64,000 nt of DNA. It comes from Sphingomonas sp. Leaf17. GTDB lineage: Bacteria; Pseudomonadota; Alphaproteobacteria; Sphingomonadales; Sphingomonadaceae. The DNA lies in assembly GCF_001421505.1 (NCBI RefSeq), contig NZ_LMKL01000001.1, positions 815,001-879,000 on the forward strand. The letters run 5' to 3'. The notes under the pieces were generated by a model that had not been told where the DNA came from, did not search any database, and saw only the letters and a program-made list of their open reading frames with translations. The position numbers were made by a program, and so were the translations under genes. Positions 52,923 to 61,046 of this stretch are shown in pieces. Every line of letters begins with the position of its first letter. Position 1 is the first letter of the stretch.

Positions 52923-53815
52923 TGCGAGGCCTCGGTCTGGGGGGCGGAAACGGGCTTGCGGATGGCGACGAGGCAGCCGGCGACGATCAGCAGCGCGCCG
53001 GCGACGGTCATCGCCGAGACGCGCTCGCCGAACACCAGCCAGCCGAGCGCCGCCGCCCACAGGAACGCGGTATATTCGACCGGGGCCAGCACCTGCGCCT
53101 CCGCCCGGCCATAGGCCCAGGCGAGCAGCAGCGACGAGATGGTGCCCAGCACGGCGGCGGCGAGGATCGCCGGTGTCTGCGGCCATTCGGGCGCGCTCGC
53201 GAACACCGGCGCACCGATCGCAAGCAGGACCGCGATGACCAGCATCGTGAACAGCGTGACTTCCAGTGGGTCGGCGACCTGCGCCTGCGCGCGCAACAGG
53301 ACCAGGCTGACGGCGTAGAGCACCGATGCGACGACGATCGCGGCGGTGCCGAGCAGATGGTCGCCGGACGCGGTGCCGCCGCGCTCCCCCGCCGCGATGA
53401 CGATGACGCCAAGCGTGGCGACCAGCGAGCCGATGATCGCCACGCGCCGGATCCGCTCGCCCAGCGTCACCGCGGCCAAGAACAGCGCGATCAACGGCGC
53501 GAGGAAGGTCAGCGCGACGCTTTGCGCCATCGGCACGCGGGCCAAGCCCCAGAAGAATAGCAGCACCGACAGCCCACCGGTCGTGCCGCGCGCGACATGC
53601 AGCCGCAGCGCGTGGCGCGACGGCCAGCGCCGACGGCGCGCGAGGAATATCGACCCGGCAATGACCGCGCCCGCCACCGACCGCCACAGCACCGCGCTGT
53701 ACGCGCCGCTCTGGATCGACAGCCCCTTCATGATCGCGTCCATGCCCGAATAGATCGCGATGGCGATGGAGGCGACCGCGAAGGCGGTGGCCGGTGCCGT
53801 CGTCGCGCGGGTCAT
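52919..53815 (-). CDS. EamA/DMT-family transporter
   Basis: 298 aa, about ten transmembrane helices in two EamA repeats (GMDAIMKGLSIQSGAYSAVLWR, ARVPMAQSVALTFLAPLIALFLAAVTLGERI; second repeat VLAPVEYTAFLWAAALGWLVFGERVS). Exports small metabolites; substrate unknown. Overlaps the PIN toxin gene before it and the GNAT gene after it, each by 4 nt. Confidence 0.9.
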   Translation of the reverse strand: MTRATTAPATAFAVASIAIAIYSGMDAIMKGLSIQSGAYSAVLWRSVAGAVIAGSIFLARRRRWPSRHALRLHVARGTTGGLSVLLFFWGLARVPMAQSVALTFLAPLIALFLAAVTLGERIRRVAIIGSLVATLGVIVIAAGERGGTASGDHLLGTAAIVVASVLYAVSLVLLRAQAQVADPLEVTLFTMLVIAVLLAIGAPVFASAPEWPQTPAILAAAVLGTISSLLLAWAYGRAEAQVLAPVEYTAFLWAAALGWLVFGERVSAMTVAGALLIVAGCLVAIRKPVSAPQTEASQ

Positions 53816-54192
53816 CGGATGAGGGTGATCGTGAGGTCGAGGCCAAGTTCAGCCCAAAGGCTGTCCGCCGTGAAGACCGTCCCCTTGCGGTCGACGCCCA
53901 GCGCAAGGCAGGCGCGGTCCGCCAGCGAGACATTGCGTCCCTTGACCCGTGGCCACAGGTCGGCGGCGATCACCGCCTGCGCATCCGAAAAGGGAACGAC
54001 GACAATTTCCAACTGGTCCAGCATCGCCATGGCCGCATCGACATCGGTCACCGCGTCGAACAGCTTGCTGCGCACCTCGACCAGATTGACCGCCGACAGC
54101 AGGGCACCGCGCGCATGGCCGATCGCGAGATCCGCCCCCGGCTCGTCCTTCAGGATCGCCAGCACGGTCGACGCATCGAAAACGACGGTCAA
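53812..54192 (-). CDS. PIN-domain ribonuclease toxin (VapC-like)
   Basis: 126 aa. TVVFDASTVLAILKDEPG (Asp, first metal ligand), SAVNLVEVRSKL (Glu), and VSLADRACLALG (Asp) form the PIN metal site; TVFTADSLWAEL has the last Asp. TTG start at 54192 overlaps the antitoxin stop (TTGA); no separate RBS is seen, so translation depends on the antitoxin. Cleaves RNA in this family. Confidence 0.88.
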   Translation of the reverse strand: MTVVFDASTVLAILKDEPGADLAIGHARGALLSAVNLVEVRSKLFDAVTDVDAAMAMLDQLEIVVVPFSDAQAVIAADLWPRVKGRNVSLADRACLALGVDRKGTVFTADSLWAELGLDLTITLIR

Positions 54193-54473
54193 GACCGCGC
54201 GCCGGTCGGAGTGGTTTGGGCAGTTTCGCGGGCAACCTCGGCACGTCGATCCGCGATCAGGGACTCGACCAGATCCCCGACGCCGGGCTTCAGCATCGCG
54301 CGGAACCGTGCCTGCGTTTCGCGAACGACCTGCAGATAGGTCTTGAGCACCAGACCGCCGCCGGGATTGCGCTCGATCACCAGCGAATCGCCCTCCTCGA
54401 TGCCGATTTCGCGGCGTAGTTCGGCGGGAATCACGATCTTGCCGCCCGCGATCACCTTGGCTTGATAGGTCAT
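54189..54473 (-). CDS. AbrB-family antitoxin (VapB-like)
   Basis: 94 aa. MTYQAKVIAGGKIVIPAELRREIGIEEGDSLVIE is a swapped-hairpin AbrB/MazE DNA-binding domain; the C-terminal half is the helical toxin-binding part (GVGDLVESLIADRRAEVARE). Strong RBS GGGAGGTG before ATG 54473. Autoregulation of the operon is expected from the family. First gene of the unit antitoxin, toxin, EamA, GNAT. Confidence 0.88.
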   Translation of the reverse strand: MTYQAKVIAGGKIVIPAELRREIGIEEGDSLVIERNPGGGLVLKTYLQVVRETQARFRAMLKPGVGDLVESLIADRRAEVARETAQTTPTGARS

Positions 54474-54509
54474 GAGGCACCTCCCAGTACCCATGACCTA
54501 TCACAAGAC

Positions 54510-55634
54510 CTACGCCGCCGCCATCGCCCGGGCCGTGTCCGCTGCCTCGATCTCGGCGGCCTTCGCCTCGACCAGCCTGACGATGTGGTCGACCATGCCC
54601 TCGTCCTGGACGTGATGGTCGGTGACGCCGGAGAGGTAGACCATGTGCTTGCCGTTGCCGCCGCCGGTCAGGCCGATATCGGTTTCGCGCGCCTCGCCGG
54701 GGCCGTTGACGACGCAGCCCAGCACCGACAGCGACATCGGCGTGCGGATATGCTGCAACCGCTCCTCCAGCGCCTGCACGGTGCGGATCACGTCGAACCC
54801 CTGCCGCGCGCAGGACGGGCAGGACACGACGCGCACACCGCGATTGCGGATGCCGAGCGCCTTCAGGATCTCGAAGCCGACGCGGACCTCCTCCTCCGGT
54901 TCGGCCGACAGCGAGACGCGGATGGTGTCGCCGATGCCGTACCACAGCAGGCTGCCCATCCCGATCGCCGACTTGACGGTGCCGCCGACGAAGCCGCCCG
55001 CCTCGGTAATGCCAAGGTGCAAGGGGCAGTCGACCTGTTCGGCGAGCTGCTGGTACGCCGCGACCGCGAGGAACAGGTCGGACGCCTTCACCGCGACCTT
55101 GAACTCGTGGAAGTCGTGGTCCTGCAACAGCTTGATATGGTCCATCGCCGATTCGACCAGCGCATCGGGGCATGGCTCGCCATATTTTTCGAGCAGATGC
55201 CGTTCCAGCGACCCGCCATTCACGCCGATGCGGATCGCGCAGCCATTGGCCTTGGCCGCCCTGACGACCTCGCCCACGCGCTCGTTCGATCCGATATTGC
55301 CCGGGTTGATCCGCAGGCAGGCAGCCCCCGCGTCGGCAGCCTCCAGCGCACGTTTGTAGTGGAAATGGATGTCGGCGACGATCGGCACGCGCGCGGCGCG
55401 GACGATCTTGCCAAGCTGCGCGGTCGATTCGACGTCGGGGCAGCTGACGCGGATGATGTCGACGCCCGCATCCTCGCAGCGGCGGATCTGGTCGATCGTC
55501 GCCACCGCGTCGGCGGTGGGGGTGTTGGTCATCGTCTGCACGGTGACGGGCGCGTCGCCGCCGACGGGGACATTGCCGACCATGATCTGGCGGCTCGGGC
55601 GGCGGACGATGTCGCGCCAGGGTCGAATGGACAT
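54510..55634 (-). CDS. ispG: (E)-4-hydroxy-3-methylbut-2-enyl-diphosphate synthase
   Basis: [4Fe-4S] enzyme of the MEP isoprenoid pathway. 374 aa from ATG 55634 ([20 protein letters not shown]). TIM-barrel part with [17 protein letters not shown] and [13 protein letters not shown]; cluster cysteines in SCPSCARQG and [18 protein letters not shown]. Longer frame upstream does not fit the family. Single gene here. Confidence 0.96.
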   Translation of the reverse strand: MSIRPWRDIVRRPSRQIMVGNVPVGGDAPVTVQTMTNTPTADAVATIDQIRRCEDAGVDIIRVSCPDVESTAQLGKIVRAARVPIVADIHFHYKRALEAADAGAACLRINPGNIGSNERVGEVVRAAKANGCAIRIGVNGGSLERHLLEKYGEPCPDALVESAMDHIKLLQDHDFHEFKVAVKASDLFLAVAAYQQLAEQVDCPLHLGITEAGGFVGGTVKSAIGMGSLLWYGIGDTIRVSLSAEPEEEVRVGFEILKALGIRNRGVRVVSCPSCARQGFDVIRTVQALEERLQHIRTPMSLSVLGCVVNGPGEARETDIGLTGGGNGKHMVYLSGVTDHHVQDEGMVDHIVRLVEAKAAEIEAADTARAMAAA

Positions 55635-55734
55635 GGGGTGGCCTATACCGATTTTCGGTATCCACCGGAAGCCCGTGGCGCGCCCGCAAGGCTCTGATAC
55701 AGGGCATACGTCCCATTTCTTCCCGGAGTGTCCC

Positions 55735-56670
55735 ATGCCGTCCCCACCTGATCCTCGCTGGACGCTGGTCATCCATGGCGGCGCGGGCACGCTGACCCGC
55801 GACACGCTGACGCCGGATCAGGATGCGGGCGCACGGGCGGGGCTGGCAGCGGCGCTGGAGGCCGGGGCGGCGGTGCTGGCGGGCGGCGGTGCGGCGATCG
55901 ACGCGGTCGAGGCGGCGGTGCGCGTGCTGGAGGACGATCCGCACTTCAACGCCGGGCGCGGCGCGACCTTCACCCATGCCGGCGGGATCGAGCATGACGC
56001 CGCGATCATGGACGGTCGCGACCGGAACGCGGGCGCGGTGGCGGGCACCGCCACGACCCGCCATCCGGTCAGCCTGGCGCGCGCGGTGATGACCGACAGC
56101 CGCCACGTGTTCCTGTCCGGCGCGGGCGCGGATGCGTTCTCGCGGCAACAGGGACTGGAGCAGGCGGCATCCGACTGGTTCGCGGTGCCGGAACGCCGCC
56201 GCCAGTGGGACGAACTGATGGCGAGCGGCGGCGATTCGTTCGATGTCGACATGAAATACGGCACGGTCGGCGCGGTGGCGCGCGACGTTCACGGCCATCT
56301 GGCGGCGGCGACCTCGACTGGCGGCGTCACCGGCAAGCGCTGGGGCCGGATCGGCGATTCGCCGGTGATCGGTGCCGGTACCTTCGCCGACGACCGGGCG
56401 TGCGCGGTATCGTGCACGGGGTCCGGCGAATATTTCCTGCGCGTGGGCGTGGGGCATGAGATCGCGGCGCGGGTGCGGCTGGCCGGTGCGTCGGTCGCAG
56501 ACGCCGCGCGGGGTGTACTGGCGGAGGTGAAGGCGCTGGGCGGAGTCGGCGGGGTGATCGTCGTCGGTGCAGGCGGCGAGCCGGTCTGGCAGCTGACGAC
56601 GCCGGGGATGAACCGGGGGCTGGCGACGTCGGCAGGTGTGCGGACGGTCGCGATCTATGGCGACGAATGA
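55735..56670 (+). CDS. isoaspartyl peptidase/L-asparaginase (plant type)
   Basis: 311 aa Ntn-hydrolase. [12 protein letters not shown] start, [16 protein letters not shown], and the autocleavage site in [13 protein letters not shown] where the Thr becomes the new N-terminal nucleophile. [31 protein letters not shown] is the beta-subunit core. Degrades isoaspartyl dipeptides or asparagine. No signal peptide. GGAG lies before ATG 55735. Confidence 0.93.
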   Translation: MPSPPDPRWTLVIHGGAGTLTRDTLTPDQDAGARAGLAAALEAGAAVLAGGGAAIDAVEAAVRVLEDDPHFNAGRGATFTHAGGIEHDAAIMDGRDRNAGAVAGTATTRHPVSLARAVMTDSRHVFLSGAGADAFSRQQGLEQAASDWFAVPERRRQWDELMASGGDSFDVDMKYGTVGAVARDVHGHLAAATSTGGVTGKRWGRIGDSPVIGAGTFADDRACAVSCTGSGEYFLRVGVGHEIAARVRLAGASVADAARGVLAEVKALGGVGGVIVVGAGGEPVWQLTTPGMNRGLATSAGVRTVAIYGDE

Positions 56671-56712
56671 GGGACGTTGGAAAGCGAGCCAAGCCCAAGT
56701 AAGACAGCGGTC

Positions 56713-57573
56713 ATGACCCGTCTGCGTATCCTGTTCGCCGCGCTGCTCGCGCTTGTCGCCACCGCGCCTGCCACCGCCTATTGGGAATATGGGCATGAGA
56801 CGGTGGCGAAGATCGCCATGGCCAATGTCCGACCCGCGACCCGCACCGCGATCCGCCGGCTGCTGGCGCAGCAGGCGCTGCTGGAGACGCCGGAGTGTCC
56901 GGCGGGCACGATCGAGCAGGCCAGCGTCTGGGCCGACTGCGTCAAGCCGCTCAAGGATGCGAACGGCCAGTCGCGCTTCGGCTATGCCTATTCGTGGCAC
57001 TATCAGAACGTGAACATCTGCCAGCCGTTCGACCTGGTGCCCGCGTGCAAGGACGGGAATTGCGTGTCGGCGCAGATCGAGCGCGATGTCCGGTTGCTGA
57101 AGGACCGCACGACGCCGAAGGCCGACCGGGTGCGCGCGCTGGCGTTCCTGATCCATTTCGTCGGGGACCTGCACCAGCCGCTGCACGCGGGCGACAAGGC
57201 GGACAAGGGCGGCAACGATGCCAAGGCGGACTACGGTGCCTATGGCCCGCCCCGGCTGAACCTGCACAGCATCTGGGACGGATTGCTGGCCGAACGCGCG
57301 ATCTCGACCCCGCCATCCCTCGTCCGCCGCTATCCCGCCGCCGAGCGAACACGGATAGCGGCTGGCAGCGTCACCGACTGGAGCCGCGACAGCTGGAAGG
57401 TCGCACACGACGTGACTTACACCAGCGCAATGGGCGGCGACCCCTGCGCGCCGACGCCCGCCCGGATGAAGCTGGACGACGCGACGATCGCGAAACTGGT
57501 GCCGGTGGCGCGTGACGAGGTGAAGAAGGGCGGGCTGCGGCTGGCCAGACTGCTCGATCGCGCGTTGGGGTAG
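56713..57573 (+). CDS. S1/P1-type zinc nuclease
   Basis: 286 aa. Signal peptide ending ATAPATAYW, so that Trp would be near the mature N-terminus as in this family. Zinc ligands: His in EYGHETVAKIA, Asp/His region in YSWHYQNVN, HFVGDLHQPLHAGDKADKGGND and NLHSIWDG. Cleaves single-stranded DNA/RNA, in the periplasm or outside. ATG 56713 follows GACAGCGGTC, a weak RBS. Alone. Confidence 0.92.
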   Translation: MTRLRILFAALLALVATAPATAYWEYGHETVAKIAMANVRPATRTAIRRLLAQQALLETPECPAGTIEQASVWADCVKPLKDANGQSRFGYAYSWHYQNVNICQPFDLVPACKDGNCVSAQIERDVRLLKDRTTPKADRVRALAFLIHFVGDLHQPLHAGDKADKGGNDAKADYGAYGPPRLNLHSIWDGLLAERAISTPPSLVRRYPAAERTRIAAGSVTDWSRDSWKVAHDVTYTSAMGGDPCAPTPARMKLDDATIAKLVPVARDEVKKGGLRLARLLDRALG

Positions 57574-57598
57574 GATCGGCGCGGACGGGGGAATGACG

Positions 57599-58876
57599 AT
57601 GGAACTGACCAGGGGTGCCAATGCGCCAGTGACGGGTGATGTGATCGTCGCTACGATAGGCTGCGACCAGATGCCGACGGGACTGGACGTCGACCTGTCC
57701 GCCTATCTGCTGACCGCCGATGGCCGGGTGCGCGGCGATGCCGACATGCTGTTTTACGGCAACGCCGCCGATGCGGATGAATCGGTCCGGTTCGACAAGG
57801 CCGGTGGCCGCTTCACGGTGCGCACCGACGCGGTGCCGGCGGCGATCGACCGGATCGCGCTCTGCGTGGTGGTCGATGGCGGTGCGGCGGCGGCACTGGG
57901 TGCGATCACGCTCAGCATCGCCGACGGCCCGTCCTATCGCCACGCAACCGATGGCCAGCCCGAGGCGGCGATCATCGTCGGCGAACTGTACCGCCGGGCC
58001 GGGGCGTGGAAACTGCGCGCGATCGGCCAGGGATTTGCCGGCGGCCTCGCACCGCTGGCGCGATCCTACGGGATCGAGGTCGCGGAGGGGGCCCCTGCTC
58101 CGCCGCCGCGTGTCGACCTGCGCAAGCAGGCGCTGGCGCGCAAGCTGGTCGATCTGGGCAAGACCGACGCCAGGCTGGTCGACCTGACCAAGACGGCGGC
58201 GGTCAGCCTTGCCAAGACGGGTGCCGATACGCGCGCGGCGAAGTTCTGGCTGGTGCTCGACGTGTCGGGGTCGATGCGCGGGCTGTTCCGGTCCGGCGCG
58301 GTCGACCGGCTGATCCAGCGGTGCATGGCCTATGCGCTGAATCTGGACGATGACGGCGACATATCCTGCGTGCTGTTCGACAACGCCGCGCGGATGATCG
58401 CGCCGATCACCGCCGCGACCTACGCCGGAACCGCTGCCGAGGTGATGGCCCGGCGCGACATCTGGGGGTCGACCGATTACGGCCGGGCGATGCGGCTGGT
58501 GCGCGAGACGGCGGCGGTCGACGCCGATTTCGGCACGGTGCCCGTCTATGTGATGGTCGTGACCGATGGCGGTACCGAGAACCGTCCGCTGGCCGAACGC
58601 CAGATCCAGGAGGCGGCGGCCGAAGGCATCTTCTGGAAGTTCATGGCGATCGGGCCGATGCCCAAGGGGGTTGCGCCGAAAGGCCGGGCGCTGCCGCGGG
58701 GGTTCGACTTCCTCGCCTATCTGGACGACATGCCCGGGCGCGTGGTCGACAATGCGGATTTCTTCGCGGTGACCGACCCTGATGATCCCAGTGACGAAGC
58801 GTTCTTCGACCTGATGGCGAATGAATATGCGGCGTGGATCGCGGCGGCGACGAAAGCGGGGGTTCTGCGCGGGTGA
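57599..58876 (+). CDS. TerD domain fused to a vWA domain
   Basis: 425 aa. Residues about 1-165 are a TerD/CABP domain (ELTRGANAPVT, ADMLFYGNAADADESVRF, GELYRRAGAWKLRAIGQGFAGG), a calcium-binding fold. A short linker follows, then a vWA domain from about 215 with MIDAS DVSGSMRG and DGG in VTDGGTENRPLAERQI, ending near residue 425. TerF-like architecture. ATG 57599 is used (GGGGGA six bases before), not the ATG at 57593. No other ter genes are in the window. Confidence 0.88.
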   Translation: MELTRGANAPVTGDVIVATIGCDQMPTGLDVDLSAYLLTADGRVRGDADMLFYGNAADADESVRFDKAGGRFTVRTDAVPAAIDRIALCVVVDGGAAAALGAITLSIADGPSYRHATDGQPEAAIIVGELYRRAGAWKLRAIGQGFAGGLAPLARSYGIEVAEGAPAPPPRVDLRKQALARKLVDLGKTDARLVDLTKTAAVSLAKTGADTRAAKFWLVLDVSGSMRGLFRSGAVDRLIQRCMAYALNLDDDGDISCVLFDNAARMIAPITAATYAGTAAEVMARRDIWGSTDYGRAMRLVRETAAVDADFGTVPVYVMVVTDGGTENRPLAERQIQEAAAEGIFWKFMAIGPMPKGVAPKGRALPRGFDFLAYLDDMPGRVVDNADFFAVTDPDDPSDEAFFDLMANEYAAWIAAATKAGVLRG

Positions 58877-58958
58877 TCTTTTACCCGCAATGGGTACCGA
58901 CCCATCGCCGTTGATGACCACCCCGGCGGAGGTCGGGGTGTGGTAGAGGGTAGCCCCC

Positions 58959-59195
58959 TCAGTCACCACCCCAGCGCCAGCGCAGGCGCCCCTCCGTCCG
59001 CTTCGCCGCAATCGCGATCATCGCCGCCAGCATCAGCATCGCGCCACCGCCGCGCACCCAGCCGGGCAGCGACGACCGCATCAGGGCGATCACCGCGATC
59101 ACCCCGCCGATGGTCAGTGCCCAGCCCTGCCACGTCACCGGCGTCATGCCCCAGCCGAAGCGTTTGGGGCGGAACCATGCGTTATTCCTCATCAT
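58959..59195 (-). CDS. small membrane protein of unknown function (78 aa)
   Basis: Starts MMRNNAWFRPKRFGWGM, then two helices (WQGWALTIGGVIAVIALM and GGGAMLMLAAMIAIAA) and an Arg-rich end. Not recognised. Its start overlaps the end of the ribbon-helix-helix gene by 14 nt, so it is third in the SPFH operon. Confidence 0.7.
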   Translation of the reverse strand: MMRNNAWFRPKRFGWGMTPVTWQGWALTIGGVIAVIALMRSSLPGWVRGGGAMLMLAAMIAIAAKRTEGRLRWRWGGD

Positions 59196-59394
59196 CCGTC
59201 TCCTTGGGCGGTCGGCCGCGTCGGGCCGGTTCGGACAGCTTCACCTTGACGCCCCGCCGGCCAAGCGCCTCACGCAGCAGACATTCGACCTGCGCGTTCA
59301 CGCTGCGCAGGTCGGTCGCCGCCGCCCGCTCGATCGCCGCGTACAAAGCGGGGTCAAGACGCAGCGGAAAGCTCTTGCGCGGGGGGGACGCCAA
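59182..59394 (-). CDS. Arc-type ribbon-helix-helix DNA-binding protein
   Basis: 70 aa. KSFPLRLDPALYAAIERAAA is the beta strand and first helix of an Arc-like RHH domain, SVNAQVECLLREALGRRG the second helix. TTG 59394 is chosen because TAAGG, made from the SPFH stop, lies eight bases before it; ATG 59445 would add a non-conserved stretch inside SPFH. Likely binds the palindrome at 60325. Confidence 0.78.
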   Translation of the reverse strand: MASPPRKSFPLRLDPALYAAIERAAATDLRSVNAQVECLLREALGRRGVKVKLSEPARRGRPPKETDDEE

Positions 59395-59404
59395 TCCTTC
59401 GGCC

Positions 59405-60310
59405 TTACTGGTACAGCGAACCGGCGTTGACGACCGGTTGCGCATCGCGGTCGCCGCACAGCACGACCATCAGGTTCGACACCATCGCCGCGCGGCGTTC
59501 GTCGTCCAGTTCGACGACGTTCTTGGCGGACAGTTGCTCCAGCGCCAGCTGGACCATGCCGACCGCGCCCTCGACCAGCGTCGTCCGCGCCGCCACCACC
59601 GCCTGCGCCTGTTGCCGCCGCAGCATCGCACCGGCGATCTCCTGCGCATAGGCCAGATGGGTGAAGCCGCATTCGTCCACCGTGATCCCCGCGACCGACA
59701 GCCGCGCGATCAGTTCGGCGCGCAGTTCGACCCCGACCTGATCGTGATGCCCCCGCAGCGTCACCTCCTGATGCTCGAAATCGTCATAGGGGTAGCGCGA
59801 GCCGATGGTGCGGACCGCCGCCTCGATCTGGACCATGACGAACGCCTTGTAATCCTCGACGTCGAACAGCGCCTGCGCGGTGTCGGTGACGCGCCAGACG
59901 ACCTGCGCCGCCATCTCGATCGGGTTGCCGCGCAGGTCGTTGACCTTGATCTTGTCGGAAATGACGTTGTTCGCGCGCACCGCGATCTTCCGACGCATCA
60001 GCCAGGGCAGAACCCAGCGCAGGCCGGGATTGCGGTCGGTGCCGGCGTAGCTGCCGAACAGGGTCACCGCCGCCGCCTGGTTCGGCTGCAGCATGTAGAA
60101 GCCCGCGGCGATGAACACCGCGCCCGCGACGCAGGCGATCGCCGCCAGCGTCATGATCGGCGGCAACCGGTCGTTGGCAAGGCCGATGACGATCATCAGC
60201 GCCAGCCCCGCCAGCGCGACGATGCCGATTAGCATCGTATAGCCGCTGGCGGTCGCCGCCCGCCGCTCCACCGAATGCTGCAACGCTGCCCCGCGTACCG
60301 ACTCGACCAT
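59405..60310 (-). CDS. SPFH/Band-7 domain membrane protein
   Basis: 301 aa. Two close N-terminal helices (about 26-43 and 54-72), then an SPFH domain (YMLQPNQAAAVTLFGSYAGTDRNPGLRWVLPW, NVISDKIKVNDLRGNPIEM, FEHQEVTLRGHHDQVGVELRAELIARLSVAGITV) and a coiled-coil tail (AGAMLRRQQAQAVVAARTTLVEGAV). Likely forms scaffold-like membrane assemblies, as the family does. Strong RBS GGAGGG before ATG 60310. First gene of the operon. Confidence 0.92.
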   Translation of the reverse strand: MVESVRGAALQHSVERRAATASGYTMLIGIVALAGLALMIVIGLANDRLPPIMTLAAIACVAGAVFIAAGFYMLQPNQAAAVTLFGSYAGTDRNPGLRWVLPWLMRRKIAVRANNVISDKIKVNDLRGNPIEMAAQVVWRVTDTAQALFDVEDYKAFVMVQIEAAVRTIGSRYPYDDFEHQEVTLRGHHDQVGVELRAELIARLSVAGITVDECGFTHLAYAQEIAGAMLRRQQAQAVVAARTTLVEGAVGMVQLALEQLSAKNVVELDDERRAAMVSNLMVVLCGDRDAQPVVNAGSLYQ

Positions 60311-60324
60311 GCCACCCTCCGTTT

Positions 60325-60351
60325 AATGTGATATCACTTTTATATCACATT
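60325..60351. promoter_or_regulatory. 10-bp inverted repeat operator of the SPFH operon
   Basis: AATGTGATAT and ATATCACATT are perfect inverse arms around CACTTTT. On the minus strand the spacer and arm give GATATAAAAG, a good -10, so a repressor here would sit on the promoter. It lies 15-41 nt before the SPFH start. Best candidate regulator is the RHH protein of the same operon. Confidence 0.65.
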
Positions 60352-60374
60352 GAGGGGACTCGCAAGCGAAACGA

Positions 60375-60410
60375 AAACGGCCTCCCGCTCGGGTGAGCGA
60401 AAGGCCGTTT
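60375..60410 (-). terminator. terminator of pal / Tol operon
   Basis: AAACGGCCT and AGGCCGTTT are perfect 9-bp arms with a further inner CGCTC/GAGCG pair; on the minus strand TTTTCGTTTC follows. It lies 45 nt after the pal stop. Confidence 0.8.
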
Positions 60411-60454
60411 CCATTTCAGCCCGTCATCCCGGCGTTTGCCGGGGTGACACCGGG

Positions 60455-60988
60455 TCAGCTCAGGACGATGGTCACCGCGCGGCGGTTCTGCGCCCAGCTG
60501 CCCTCGTCCGATCCGACCGCGACCGGACGCTCCGAGCCATAGCTGATCGTCGACATGCGGTCGGGCGAGACGCCACGCGCGGCCAGATAGTTCTTGGCCG
60601 CGTTGGCGCGACGGTCGCCCAACGCGAGATTGTATTCGCGCGTGCCACGCTCGTCGCAATGCCCCTCGATCGTGATGCGGACATTGGGATAGCGGGCGAG
60701 CCACGCCGCCTGGCTGTCGAGAATCGCGCGCGCGGTCGCGTCCACGTCGATCTGGTCGAGGCCGAAGTTGATCGTGTTGCTGCTGACCGAACGGGTGAAG
60801 TCCGCGTTCGAGCCGGGAACGACCGCACCGCCGACGTCGCCGCCGGTCTGGCCGCCGCCATTCTGGTCCAGCCCGCCTGCCGTGGTGTCGACGGGTGCGG
60901 GCGGCAGGACGGCCGGGCGCTTCTTGGCGCACCCGGCGGTGGCGAACAGCGCGGTCGCGATGATGAGCTTGGTGGTGAGATTGGCCAT
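60455..60988 (-). CDS. pal: peptidoglycan-associated lipoprotein Pal
   Basis: 177 aa. Signal with lipobox (ALFATAGC), a proline/glycine-rich linker, then an OmpA-like peptidoglycan-binding domain (ITIEGHCDERGTREYNLALG, RRANAAKNYLAARGV, SYGSERP). Anchors the outer membrane to peptidoglycan and binds TolB. Start ATG 60988. Last gene of the Tol-Pal operon. Confidence 0.95.
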   Translation of the reverse strand: MANLTTKLIIATALFATAGCAKKRPAVLPPAPVDTTAGGLDQNGGGQTGGDVGGAVVPGSNADFTRSVSSNTINFGLDQIDVDATARAILDSQAAWLARYPNVRITIEGHCDERGTREYNLALGDRRANAAKNYLAARGVSPDRMSTISYGSERPVAVGSDEGSWAQNRRAVTIVLS

Positions 60989-61046
60989 GTGAAGTCTCCC
61001 GTGGATGGTCGTTTCGCCCCCGAAACTCAAAGTCGCTATAGCGTAT

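Noticed and set aside
53812..57621. 1269-codon open frame on the minus strand
   Set aside because: Only its last 126 codons (the PIN protein) look real; the rest lies across ispG, asparaginase and nuclease genes and has no domain.
57599..58876. a tellurium-resistance operon
   Set aside because: Only one TerD-containing protein; no terZABCE genes in the window, so no operon is claimed.
57371..59011. 546-codon minus-strand frame opposite the TerD-vWA gene
   Set aside because: Antisense of a protein with clear TerD and vWA motifs.
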